From positions 2,108,001 through 2,172,000 of the forward strand of contig JAHWDD010000004.1 in assembly GCA_023897205.1 (NCBI GenBank): DNA of 64,000 bases, in the 5' to 3' direction. The stretch's first letter is position 1. Each line of letters begins with the position of its first letter. Positions 11,417 to 20,686 of the stretch are shown here, piece by piece. The notes under the pieces were generated by a model that had not been told where the DNA came from, made no database searches, and saw only the letters and a program-made list of their open reading frames with translations. The stretch comes from Exophiala sp. HKRS030. Its lineage: Eukaryota > Ascomycota > Eurotiomycetes > Chaetothyriales > Herpotrichiellaceae. The translations under genes were made by a program, and so were the position numbers.

Positions 11417-12493
11417 ATGGACCATGCAGAGCAAGCGGCAAGTCTAGTTTGTCCCAACTTCCTGGTCGCAAATCGGTCGAAACGCGAGACTGGTCATTCT
11501 AACTTTGCTGGACTAGACCGATTCGCACGGCAATCAGAATGAAGGGAAGAAGAACACGAATCTTGGTCAAAAGCGATCGCCTCAGGGACGAGATAAAGGC
11601 AGAGGCAACGGTGATCGAGCGATAGCAATAAGCGCTTCCGGCATCCACAGCGGTGATCGTGGTATCTTCGTAACCTGTGACAAGGGTCAAGAGAAGAAGT
11701 GCCTGCGAGAAATCTCCGACATTCTCAGCGAGGTACATATGCAGTCCTCATATTTTGGAGCGTCCAAACCAGCTGACGCCAATAGTATATCGATTCCACT
11801 TCTAAGCCATCCCAAGAACCAGACTTCGGCAGTTATGGTGCGGAGATGGATATAGAAGCCGCTATTCTTGCAGAGCTGGAGTCTTTACGTTCCATGTCAT
11901 CAACTACAGGCACATCAAATCCGAAACTGTCTTTCATCACCCTTGACATACCATGCGTATCGTTCATCAGATTCCCTGCGAACTCCAAAGGCGAAACATC
12001 GCTTAATCCGGTTGATACTGTGCGAAACGTTTGCGAGGAAGCCTCGAGAAAGGATTCGACAGGCCCACGAAGCCGCTATGTTAAAAGATTGACCCCCGTG
12101 AGCATGATACGAAAGACTCTGAATAATGGGCTTGAAAGCTTGTGTGATGAAGTGCTCCCACCAGAGTTTCGGGTAGACTCCACCGATGAAGAGCGCTCTG
12201 CCGGCTGCAAGTTCGCCATCCGGCCAACGATAAGAAACAACGACAAACTCAACAGAGATGATGTGATACGAATGGTGGCTGATAGGATCGCCGCGCTGGG
12301 GGCCGGGAGACATAGTGTTGACCTGAAAGGCTATGACAAACTTGTACTCATCGACGTGTACAGAAACGTCGTCGGTATGAGTGTTGTTGGAAATGAGTTT
12401 GAAAGGCTCAGACGTTTTAATCTGGCCGAGCTTCATGCCACTCATCTTGGAGAGGTAGACTCGGCAAAAGCAAGCGGAGCCACTCAGGGCTGA
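11417..12493 (+). CDS. TAN1: THUMP-domain tRNA acetyltransferase adaptor (Tan1/THUMPD1)
   Basis: Predicted partner of the Kre33/NAT10 acetyltransferase needed for N4-acetylcytidine at position 12 of tRNA-Ser and tRNA-Leu (known from yeast). Three exons are proposed: a short first exon 11417-11437; 11517-11732; and 11786-12493; about 314 residues. Exon 2 gives GIFVTCDKGQEKKCLREI, the usual Tan1 N-terminal motif. Exon 3 gives DIEAAILAELESL, the THUMP region and RYVKRLTPVS, FAIRPTIRNND and GMSVVGNEFERLRRFNL, all typical. Intron 2 (53 bp) is clear. Exon 2 has an in-frame TAG just before it and no ATG, so an upstream exon is required. The best choice uses a GC donor (GCAAGT at 11438) and acceptor 11516 after a TCTAAC branch site. 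An alternative is ATG at 11424 with a poor GT donor at 11442, also phase-compatible. Confidence 0.85.
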
Positions 12494-13854
12494 AGGAAGT
12501 GTGGCTGGCTCAGATCCGACCCAAATCCACAAGTCGACAGAAAGCAAATATCTTGATTAGCGTTACGACCACACCGGGGCATTACTTTTGAAAACAAAGC
12601 ATAGTGCATCCAAAGTCTGCAAGGAGTTGGTGTCAGTGTAGTATGCGCTATTTTTGAGAGCCTGTGGGGTTGTGCTTGTCGGAATGACTTGTGTCTGTGA
12701 AGTGGTTATCCCGACAGCAGAGTTCGTTTGAATACTCAAGGGTTATATGTTTGAAGAGTTGAACATCCTTCAACAATTCCTCGTGGCTACCCGTGTCACC
12801 TGACCTACCGCGGTCGGATGGCGTAAGGGGATTTCACCAGACATGAGGCAGTTTACTTGAGCCAAGCCGCGAATCCTAGACGCAAGGCTCTGACACCAAT
12901 GATCCCGGTAGGGTGAGGTGTTCCCCAGCTTTCATGGCATTCTACCCGTGAATGACCAAGTTGGGGAGTGACCTGACGATACCACGGAAAAAATCCTGTC
13001 GAAAGGATTTCCCTCGACCTCAACGTCAACCACTCAGCGTGTGGTTGGCCTTGAGGTTAGAGTTTTGCTTCTCGAAAAAATGATCCTTTTTTTTGGATCA
13101 CAGTCCGGCTCGAACTCTCTATGTGAGAGTCATGAGTGAATGCTAGTGATGAGATGCGAAGGGGTTTCGAGAGGGAAAGATAATGTACGTGGTTAAGACC
13201 CCTGTCCACAGGGCGACTCCCTGGTTGGAAGAACAATGTCCGTCCCTCTGTACCTCGCTATGTGATCAGGCTGTTTAACCATTTTTGTCCGGCCATGCCA
13301 TCAATCATAAGGAGATCACTGAGGGCATGACAATGAATTGTTGTAGAAAATCTTACAGAGTAAGGGTAGTCGTTTCCAGCCTTGCAGATGGTTATGGCGG
13401 CACGTGACTCGCCCCGTAAATTACTCACAGCCTGATCAGGGACCGAGCGCATCAAAATCACAGACCACCTCTTAATTCAACCAGCGGATGAACCACCCAT
13501 TCAGTGCCTGTCCCCAAGCGATGCGGATGCAAACTATTCAATTTGATTGTCTTCAGAAAAGAAAGTAAGCATCAACTGGCAAATTTGCCTTTCGTCTTGT
13601 TTCCCAGCCTCGTCAATTCCCCCCTGCACAGCCGGCGTGGCTGGGGGTGACAATCACAGTCACAGAGTACTCTCTCTGCCCCATGATTCTCAGCATCGAG
13701 ATGTCCAGGACTTTTCCATTGCTGATTACTCCGTAATAATTTCTCGTCTCAAAACCCATACTACTCTCCTTCACTTTGACATAGCAATACAGAGTGTCCG
13801 TACCGGGTACTTGAGTTGAGTATCTTGAGTACCTAATCAGAATATCCCTAGAGC
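12494..13854. other. 1.36 kb gene-free stretch with hairpins
   Basis: No convincing coding frame on either strand. It contains a row of four stem-loops (12991-13130, listed separately) and one exact copy of the recurrent 9-mer TACTCCGTA at 13727-13735. A box-A-like sequence TGGCGTAAGGG lies at 12819-12829, but no good box B follows. Confidence 0.5.
12991..13130. repeat. Array of four consecutive stem-loops
   Basis: Four inverted repeats in 140 bases. (1) AAATCC 12991-12996 with GGATTT 13005-13010. (2) A 17-base arm at 13017-13033 pairs with 13041-13057 around a 7-base loop, with one mismatch and one G-U pair. (3) TGATCC 13081-13086 with GGATCA 13095-13100 around eight T. (4) ACTCTC 13114-13119 with GAGAGT 13125-13130 around five bases. 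Stem 2 is by far the strongest; the 6 bp stems alone could be chance. A structured RNA or the remains of a small element are both possible. Confidence 0.55.
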
Positions 13855-14556
13855 ATGCCAACGATACTCACGCCGCAAGGATGGGTCAAAGTTGCGGCGC
13901 CCAAGCCACGCAAGAAGGTCGTCAACCCCGACCCTACGTCTGCCTTCAAGGGACCACTGGCCTACTTCAGTTGCCAACCGCTACCGTCCAGCAAGAAAGA
14001 ACCCATCAGCACCCGACCTCAATTTCCTTACGACTTGTCGGCGTCCCCTGAAAAGTTGAGGCACCAGGGCGAAGGCAAGGCGAAGATCGCCGGCAAGAAC
14101 AGGATCATTTCCGCCCCTCAGCTGCCCATCTACGACCAGGACGACGGCTACGAAGCGGCAGAAGAAGACCATTGGGCCAGAGGCGGAGGAGTAGCGTCAC
14201 CGTCATCATCCCTTTCAGCAGCAAGGCGACACAAGACTTCGCCGCGTTCGAGAAAAGAACCACCATCCAGGCAGTACGATGATCTTTCGAGTTCGAGTTC
14301 AGGATCCAGTGGTGGTGGACGCTCCACAAAATCGTACTCGAGACATCGACCTGTCGAAGCTGCTCCGAGGCCTGCGTCAATGTATCACCACCGTCCGCCG
14401 CCGCCTCAACCACCTGCGCACGGTGGTTATTACGGGTACAATGACTATCCGCCGCCGCCACCTAGACCATCAGTATATGAAAGACCAACACCTCCTAGCA
14501 ACGCGAGGAGCATGTCATATAGTTGGTACAATGCCACGACGCCTCTGAATTTATGA
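13855..14556 (+). CDS. Proline/serine-rich hypothetical protein
   Basis: 233-residue intron-free frame beginning MPTILTPQGWVKVAAPKPRKK. The N-terminal third has a basic, somewhat ordered character. The middle is Ser-rich (SSSSSGSSGGG), and the C-terminal third is Pro/Tyr-rich with several polyproline runs (RPPPPQPPAHGGYYGY). No enzyme motif, membrane segment or signal peptide. Likely disordered; Pro-rich tails of this kind can bind SH3 or WW domains, which is inference. A real gene is favoured by its length and biased, non-random composition, but low-complexity frames are easy to over-call. Confidence 0.5.
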   Translation: MPTILTPQGWVKVAAPKPRKKVVNPDPTSAFKGPLAYFSCQPLPSSKKEPISTRPQFPYDLSASPEKLRHQGEGKAKIAGKNRIISAPQLPIYDQDDGYEAAEEDHWARGGGVASPSSSLSAARRHKTSPRSRKEPPSRQYDDLSSSSSGSSGGGRSTKSYSRHRPVEAAPRPASMYHHRPPPPQPPAHGGYYGYNDYPPPPPRPSVYERPTPPSNARSMSYSWYNATTPLNL

Positions 14557-14950
14557 TTGGGAAAGCGACCGTTTGGAGTTATTGGGAGAGATCTGAAGTA
14601 TTTTCTATCATTGTCTTACGAGAAGAGTCCTCACCAGGGCTTGGGATTAAGTAGGTCGACAGGTGTTGTTCGACTTGTGTGGACCAACCTGTGTATTTAA
14701 GATGTTTTATTTTAGGAATTTTTACTGTGTCATAATGATTGAAATGAATGATACTTGGTAAATCATCAAGTTGCTGAACCGTAATTCCCACTTTCCTTCC
14801 AATGGAATATCATAATTCATGAGCCCTGGGACATCATCCAACATCGTTATCACATGTCCTGACCTAGACATCCATCCCGTCCACCCTGTTTGTGAAATCA
14901 GATTGAAATGAAAGAAACAGACAAAGCCTCTCCAGTGCTCCATAATTCCT
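14557..14950. other. Convergent 3' region
   Basis: About 390 bases between two convergent genes, A/T-rich near 14695-14765. Probably 3' untranslated sequence. No other feature seen. Confidence 0.4.
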
Positions 14951-15625
14951 CTAGTCATCGTCTTCATCCACAACCACCATCCTCTCTTTACGGTAAGTCT
15001 CGATCCTCTCCCTCTTCGCAGGAGGCGGTCGAACAAACATGCGCTGACTTTTTGTGATGACGACCTTCGTCTCTCGCTGATTGCCGCCGCCCACGAAAGT
15101 CATCCCTCTGCCTCCGTAAGGATCGACCGGTCGCGGCCGGCGCCGGCGGCTATCTTCTGATGATTCGTCGTCAACGTAGTATGCGTTGCGCCGTCGGGCT
15201 CTGAGGCAGAAGATGCATAGAAGGAAGAGCAGGAACACGCCAAAGAAAGCGCCGATGACGATGCCGCCCACCGCGCCAGGCGATAGGCCACCACCACTGT
15301 GGTGCACGACGATGACCTCAGAGGGGCCAGTGGTGACACCAGGTACAAGCGACGTGGTACTGCATGGGGTTGTCACAAGCGTGGTGGTACATGGCGTCGT
15401 CGAGATAGGTACCCAGGTCGAGATAGGTACCCAGGTGCTAGTCGTACAGGGTGTCGTGCTCGTAGCCCAACCCCAAGAGCTCGACGGCGTCCAAGATGAT
15501 GATGTCCAGGCTGGAGTCGTCGACTCGACCCAAGTCGAACTGCTTTCCCACTCGTTCGAGGTCGCCGGCACTACCGGAATGTACTCTGATCCCTGGCCAG
15601 GAGCTCTGGCTTCAATAATGGCCAT
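14951..15625 (-). CDS. Single-pass membrane protein with Ser/Thr/Trp-rich ectodomain
   Basis: 224 residues, no intron. Residues about 22-100 are Ser/Thr-rich with regularly spaced Trp, including an 18-base tandem duplication giving STWVPI twice (about 63-74). One membrane segment lies at about 117-141 (GGIVIGAFFGVFLLFLLCIF), followed by a basic stop-transfer RARRR and an Arg-rich, then acidic cytoplasmic tail ending VVVDEDDD. No clear signal peptide; the segment could act as a signal anchor with the Ser/Thr part outside (type III). The layout resembles fungal wall-stress sensors, but the Cys-rich WSC domain is absent. Family not recognised. Confidence 0.7.
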   Translation of the reverse strand: MAIIEARAPGQGSEYIPVVPATSNEWESSSTWVESTTPAWTSSSWTPSSSWGWATSTTPCTTSTWVPISTWVPISTTPCTTTLVTTPCSTTSLVPGVTTGPSEVIVVHHSGGGLSPGAVGGIVIGAFFGVFLLFLLCIFCLRARRRNAYYVDDESSEDSRRRRPRPVDPYGGRGMTFVGGGNQRETKVVITKSQRMFVRPPPAKRERIETYRKERMVVVDEDDD

Positions 15626-15989
15626 GCTAGGATAACGAACGGACGAATTCTATCTGGTGCTGGTTCTGCGCTGTGAGGTGTTCATATGGAGTACTCGCCT
15701 AGCATTGAAGGAGAGCGCCTAGGCGTGTACGGAGTAGAAGGAAGACAAGTTCTCGAGTGCAGCCGTATCGGCATTTCAGCTGCAGAACGGCCTTTTGAGA
15801 CATGCATGATGCTGCACATGGTAGGCAACTACTCCGTATCCCGAAACGATTGATGACGCGAAATGACTTCCAGCCTCTCCGTTTCTGAGCAGCCTAGAAG
15901 ACTACTCTGTACAAGTATGGCAGGAGGGCGGCTGTAAAATAGGCGGGCTGGCGGATGCCTCGTTTTGCCTCGGAGGGACGGTGGGAGTT

Positions 15990-16034
15990 TACAGTACGTA
16001 CTAGGAGTACTCCGTACTAGGACGTAGTACTGTA
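15990..16034. repeat. Dyad symmetry around a TACTCCGTA copy
   Basis: Arms TACAGTAC (15990-15997) and GTACTGTA (16027-16034) are exact inverted repeats. Between them lie the palindrome GGAGTACTCC (16005-16014) and two direct copies of CGTACTAGGA. Could form a cruciform or hairpin; function unknown. Confidence 0.6.
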
Positions 16035-16543
16035 GAAAGGATCCAGCCTATTCATTTTTAGTGACCCTGTGGACGCTGATAATGAAGCTAATCTGCCAGC
16101 CTTGCCTGGATCCATGCTAGTTTCATGCCTGGAGACAAATCGGAGTTTGGTCTTTTAGGTGCGACCGTTCGAACCAGGCAGCGCCGCAATAAATAGCAGG
16201 GATTAATGAAAAGGTGGGGTTTGTAGGCAACTCAGAGGGCTGGAAATATAACGTAGCTACTCCGTAGTTTTTCTTGTCAACAATTCCACCCTTTGCATTC
16301 TTACGGAGTCCATCACCTGTCAGCAGAATGGCAGTATACGAGACGGCTGGAGAGACACAGTCCTACTGTGTGACTGATGTGTCGTCACTCTCCGTGTCCT
16401 AAGGTCTTCTTTCCTACGAACGTCCAAGGTATTTCCCGTTTTCACCACGATATGCCTCCTGCCTCAGGAGCATCACCGGAAGCTCGCTATGTCTACCAAG
16501 AGCACACCGCAATGAGGGCATTGAAGTAGAACTCGAGGCAGCC

Positions 16544-16575
16544 GCGATTGGTACAGTTTGCGATTGGTACAGTTT
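16544..16575. repeat. 16-base tandem duplication
   Basis: GCGATTGGTACAGTTT occurs twice head to tail, at 16544-16559 and 16560-16575. Looks like a recent slippage duplication in non-coding DNA. Confidence 0.7.
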
Positions 16576-16803
16576 GATGCCATGTAACCATGGCCGCAAG
16601 AGTGTTTGTCTTCGTCTTTGTATTTCTTCACCAGGCGCGTTTGTTACCAAACAACTTACACCATCCATGTGAAAGGTGGTTAGAACCACCTCCATATTTT
16701 AAATCACTCATTGGATATCATTTTTCTAAATCTTTCATCTTACCTGCTCAGATGGCTCTAAATATGAACACACCCTGCAAGATGGACGTCCCGTACAAGG
16801 AGT

Positions 16804-17832
16804 ATGTCCCCGCATTCTGATATTGGCAGCTTGATAGAAAATGCTGACCTCTCTAGCTTCTTGAGTTCGGACCCTTTTCAATTTCTCATAGGTCCTGACA
16901 AGAAACTATTCTATGTCCACTCTGCACTGGTCGCGAAGCAGTCTCGCCCTCTTGCTGCGCTTGTCTCGAACGGCATGGTGGAATCTCGGCAGCGCTGTGC
17001 GGTGTTTGATGATGTCGACGAAGACACCTTCCTCCACTTCTTGGAATTTGCATACACCGGAGAATATACAGTTCCTCCGCCCGCTGCGATCCCCGAGCCC
17101 GCGGAAAATGTTGTTGACGAGCCTTCGACGGCATTTCTGACTGACAACAAAAGCCCATTCGGCCCTGGAAAGTCCAATGCCGGTGCGGCGCCTGCCAAAA
17201 TGTTCGATCAAAGAGAGGACGACTCAATTGATATAGGACTTCCTGGTCTGTCCGATTCCGTAACCCAAACGCTACGCGCTATGAAAAAGAGAAGGACAAA
17301 CCGTCGGCCTTGGTTCCGCGACGAAGAAGCGCCAGCTGCAGCATCACAACCCGAGGTCGCCCGACACGATATAACCAAGACACCCAAGCTTTCTTCTGAG
17401 CTTTGGGACGAGTTCAGCGAAGCAGCTCACGTGAATGAGATACCATCGTGGAAGCCACGCGTCAACGTGGGTCCTTGGGAGGATTACAGCGTGGTCTTCC
17501 TCTGCCATGCAAAAGTTTATGTCTTTTCAGACCGATACACCATCTCCGCGCTTCGGGATCTTGCCTTGCAAAAGCTTCGCCTGACCTTGACAAGATATAC
17601 ACTGTTTGAAAATCGCACAGATGACATTGTCGAGCTTGTAAAATACATTTACAGCAACACAGTCGACATGAACAATGGAATGGATAGATTGCGGGCCCTG
17701 GTCATGGACTATTTGGTCTGTCATGTTGAGATAATTGTGAAGGACAAGAATTTCCTCGCTATGCTTCAAGAGCCGGGAGCATTGGCCAAAGATTTAACTT
17801 TGAACTTGTTGCCGCGGCTGAGTTATGGTTGA
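16804..17832 (+). CDS. BTB/POZ-domain protein
   Basis: 342 residues, no intron. An N-terminal BTB fold (about 20-90) shows the usual order: FQFLIGPDKKLFYVHSALVA, then SRPLAALVSNGM, then DDVDEDTFLHFLEFAYTGEY. A variable basic/acidic linker (about 100-210) follows, then a helical C-terminal part (about 225-342) with VYVFSDRYTISALRDLALQK, as often seen in fungal BTB proteins. These proteins are commonly adaptors of Cul3 ubiquitin ligases or dimerisation modules; the role here is unknown. No BACK or Kelch repeats seen. The start is the ATG nearest the BTB fold. Confidence 0.8.
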   Translation: MSPHSDIGSLIENADLSSFLSSDPFQFLIGPDKKLFYVHSALVAKQSRPLAALVSNGMVESRQRCAVFDDVDEDTFLHFLEFAYTGEYTVPPPAAIPEPAENVVDEPSTAFLTDNKSPFGPGKSNAGAAPAKMFDQREDDSIDIGLPGLSDSVTQTLRAMKKRRTNRRPWFRDEEAPAAASQPEVARHDITKTPKLSSELWDEFSEAAHVNEIPSWKPRVNVGPWEDYSVVFLCHAKVYVFSDRYTISALRDLALQKLRLTLTRYTLFENRTDDIVELVKYIYSNTVDMNNGMDRLRALVMDYLVCHVEIIVKDKNFLAMLQEPGALAKDLTLNLLPRLSYG

Positions 17833-18305
17833 AGTGAGAGGCTTGCTTGCAAGAGTCCCGGTGCATGAGTGGTGACACTGGGTCAGTAACCTGAAGCTAT
17901 CATGTGTTGTACGAGTACATAAAATCGATTGGAATATGGAATACATCTAGTGGTATTCCGCACGGGAAATAGAACTTTGCTTTTGTACTGTAATGATATG
18001 CATGATATCGATAAGGCTTTCGGGCGTCACTTTTGGGTCCATCCAACAAGGGTCCAATACGGAGTACTACCTAGGTAATAAGCATTCTTGCCAGAGTACA
18101 GTGTCTAGGTACCTACCTATTGTAGGTTAGTAGCGAGGGCCCACTGGCCTGTCCGTTGGAAGCCCCTCCATATGGTCATCTCCGCCAGATGTTACATCGG
18201 AATTTCCAGTACTCGCGGCACGAATCTCTCCAGCAAGACACAAATAATTATCCGTCAATATCACTAACGACGTCTTCTTCCACTTTATGTTGAACGCGTT
18301 CTACA
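17833..18305. other. Intergenic with adjacent TACGGAGTA and TACCTAGGTA motifs
   Basis: About 470 bases. TACGGAGTA (18058-18066) is followed one base later by the palindrome TACCTAGGTA (18068-18077), and a related CTAGGTACCTACCTA stretch lies near 18106-18120. No gene seen. It includes the promoter of the dioxygenase gene. Confidence 0.5.
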
Positions 18306-19325
18306 ATGGCTCCCTCGAGGATCTCACCAGAACCGACGGCACCGTCACAATTACCAACGGGCCTTAGTCCCAAACAGATTGCGACCTTTTGGCGGGATGG
18401 CTATCTGGTAATACCCTCATACCTCTCTCCAGAGACGTGCCAGAGTCTCCTCTCCAAGACACAAGAGCTCCTCACCGAGTTCCCACTGGCGGACCACCCC
18501 ATGACGCGGTTCACCACCGGCAAGGATGAAAACGGCGACACGACCTCGAAACAGCACGTGGGGGACGACTACTTTTTGACCTCGGGGGACAAGGTGCGCT
18601 TCTTCTTCGAGGACGACGCGTTCGACCAAGAGACGGGCGAGTTGATCAAGCCCAAAGAAAGGGCGATCAACAAGATCGGGCACAACCTGCATGGGTTGGT
18701 GCCCGAGTTTGGCAACGTTTCACACGCGGGCAGCGTCGGTCGGCGCAACGCGGCCATTGCGAGGGACCTGGGGTATAAAGATCCGAGATTGCTCCAGAGC
18801 ATGGTGATATGCAAACAACCCGAGATTGGGGGCGCCGTCAACCCACACCAGGACAGCACGTTCCTGTACACGAACCGCCCTTCGGCCGTTGGGTTCTGGA
18901 TCGCCCTGGAGGATGCCACGGCAGAGAACGGATGCCTGAGTTTTGCTCCCGGTAGCCATCGCAGAGCGTCGATAAATGAAAGGTTTGTGCGAAACGAGGA
19001 CGGCACGGGGACCACGTTTGTGCCTATACCCAAAGAAGAGGAGCAGTGGCCCAGAGATTTCGAGCACGCAGTAGACTCTACGGCGTCGTCTTCGTCGTCG
19101 GACGGGAACAACGAGGAATACGTGCTGGGAGAAGTCAAGGCTGGAAGTCTGGTTTTGATCCATGGGAACATCCTGCACAAGAGTAAAAAGAACACGAGTC
19201 GAAAGGGACGAATAATCTACACTTTTCATCTGATCGAGGGGGAGGAGCATTATGATGATCGGAATTGGTTACAGGTACCAGGAGGCCCGAGCCAATTTAC
19301 CAAGTTGGACGGGACGACGGCGTAG
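18306..19325 (+). CDS. Phytanoyl-CoA dioxygenase family enzyme (PHYHD1-like)
   Basis: 339-residue intron-free Fe(II)/2-oxoglutarate oxygenase. The facial triad is visible: H181 and D183 in NPHQDSTFLY, and the distal H291 in HGNILHKS. R302, eleven residues after H291, is placed to bind 2-oxoglutarate, as in human PHYHD1. GFWIALEDATAENGCL and FAPGSHRR are typical of this subfamily. A Ser-rich insertion (about 257-268) precedes the distal His. There is no peroxisomal C-terminal signal (ends GTTA) and no signal peptide, so it is probably cytosolic. The substrate is unknown; fungal relatives also include secondary-metabolite tailoring enzymes, but no cluster surrounds this gene. Confidence 0.93.
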   Translation: MAPSRISPEPTAPSQLPTGLSPKQIATFWRDGYLVIPSYLSPETCQSLLSKTQELLTEFPLADHPMTRFTTGKDENGDTTSKQHVGDDYFLTSGDKVRFFFEDDAFDQETGELIKPKERAINKIGHNLHGLVPEFGNVSHAGSVGRRNAAIARDLGYKDPRLLQSMVICKQPEIGGAVNPHQDSTFLYTNRPSAVGFWIALEDATAENGCLSFAPGSHRRASINERFVRNEDGTGTTFVPIPKEEEQWPRDFEHAVDSTASSSSSDGNNEEYVLGEVKAGSLVLIHGNILHKSKKNTSRKGRIIYTFHLIEGEEHYDDRNWLQVPGGPSQFTKLDGTTA

Positions 19326-19814
19326 ACGTGACACACATTTCCTGATCGCAAATGGCATAATCAACTTTTCTCGAGTACTCGTAGGGGATTGCACACCGTA
19401 CTTCAAACGTCCTTTGTGTGTTCAGCCTTCTACCTGCCTACATAAGACGGATGTGAAAATGCATAGTCCATGGTCTCGTGCCATAATATGATCTTCGCTC
19501 GGTAATAGATTAACGGCCCGAACGGTTCTGATGATCGGGCGCGATCGCACAATCGCAGGAAACAACAAACAGATTATTACTATGACGTACGTATACGTAC
19601 CTGATTATTACAACTTCGTGTCTGGGGGGCAAAATTGACATTGTAACCTGTTTACCTAGGTATTCCAAGGTAGTAGTCAGTACTCAAGTACCATACGACC
19701 GTCTATGAGGAGAGTGGTTTTGATTAAAACCCGAAAAATAGACCCTTGCAGGACACCTCCACCGAGTACTCCTTGATCCCTGACTCCGACCTACTGTGCA
19801 CAGTTGTACAAAAC
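19326..19814. other. Intergenic, SDR promoter side
   Basis: About 490 bases. Contains the third TACCTAGGTA palindrome (19653-19662) and the dyad ACGTACGTATACGTAC near 19585-19600. No gene seen. Confidence 0.45.
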
Positions 19815-20659
19815 ATGTCTCGACCCACGCTCCTCCACCGACCGTCCAGCGTGGCAGCTGCAAACAAGACCATCATACTGGTGACCGGTAAGTTTTGCCT
19901 CCCCGTTTGAACGCTACTTTGGTCAAAGGCGCGAAACGCTGACCCAAGGCGGTGGGAATGTGACCTTCAGGCGGCAATGCAGGGATAGGCTACGAGACGG
20001 TCAAGAAACTGGCACTAGAAAATCCGACGTTCCAAGTCCTCATGGGCTGTCGGGACACCCACAAGGGAGAAGAAGCGGTCGCGTCCATGGGGGCGCCGAT
20101 CAACGTCAACCCGATCCAACTCGACATCACCGACGACGAGTCCGTCGAGCATTGCTACCTGGCCATCACGCAGCACTTTGGCCGACTGGACGTCCTGATC
20201 AACAACGCCGGCACGGGCGGCAGGGAGCTCCCCGCCGACGCGACGCTGCGCGACAGGTACAACTTGACCTACAACGTCAACGTCATCTCCACGGCCGTCT
20301 TGACCGACAAGTTGATCCCCTTGTTGGAAAAGTCCAAACTGCCCAAGATCATCTTCGTTTCTTCGGGACTCGGGAGCGTCCAGCGGACGCTACAACGTGG
20401 CAAGCCCTACCCCGTCCCGTGGTACAGCTCGAGTAAGTCAGGCGTCAACGGGGTGGCGGTGTACTATGCGAAGCTGTACCCCGACTTCAAAGTCAACGTC
20501 GTGTGCCCGGGCCTGTGCGCGACAAACTTGAACGGGGCAGAGTTGAACGAGGAAACGCATCCCAAGCACGGCGCTGTGCGGGTGGCGCAGCTGGTGGCAG
20601 AAGGTCCAGATGGGGTTACCGCGACTTATTCTAATTCAGAAGGCACGATACCGTGGTAG
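19815..20659 (+). CDS. Short-chain dehydrogenase/reductase
   Basis: Two exons, 19815-19887 and 19971-20659, with an 83 bp phase-1 intron that falls inside the cofactor-binding motif. Splicing completes VTGGNAGIG (TGxxxGIG); 253 residues. Other classical SDR marks are NNAG (in DVLINNAGTGG), the catalytic Ser in IIFVSSGLG, and YSSSK as the YxxxK pair. CPGLCATNLNG is the usual PG motif. The protein is an NAD(P)-dependent oxidoreductase, most like the carbonyl-reductase-type fungal SDRs; the substrate cannot be read from the sequence. It is convergent with the molybdate transporter, with only 27 bases between the two stops. Confidence 0.9.
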
Positions 20660-20686
20660 TTTGGAGATCGTTTTCATCCTTTTGCC

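Larger units (their letters stand above)
15626..16803. other. 1.18 kb intergenic, rich in the TACGGAGTA motif
   Basis: Holds four exact copies of the 9-mer TACGGAGTA/TACTCCGTA (15728-15736, 15830-15838, 16008-16016, 16258-16266), one imperfect copy near 16302, a dyad at 15990-16034 and a 16-base tandem repeat at 16544-16575. No gene is supported. Confidence 0.5.

Noticed and set aside
12819..13117. Possible Pol III gene: box-A-like TGGCGTAAGGG and box-B-like GGCTCGAACTC
   Set aside because: Spacing is far too long and box B has three mismatches; no tRNA fold.
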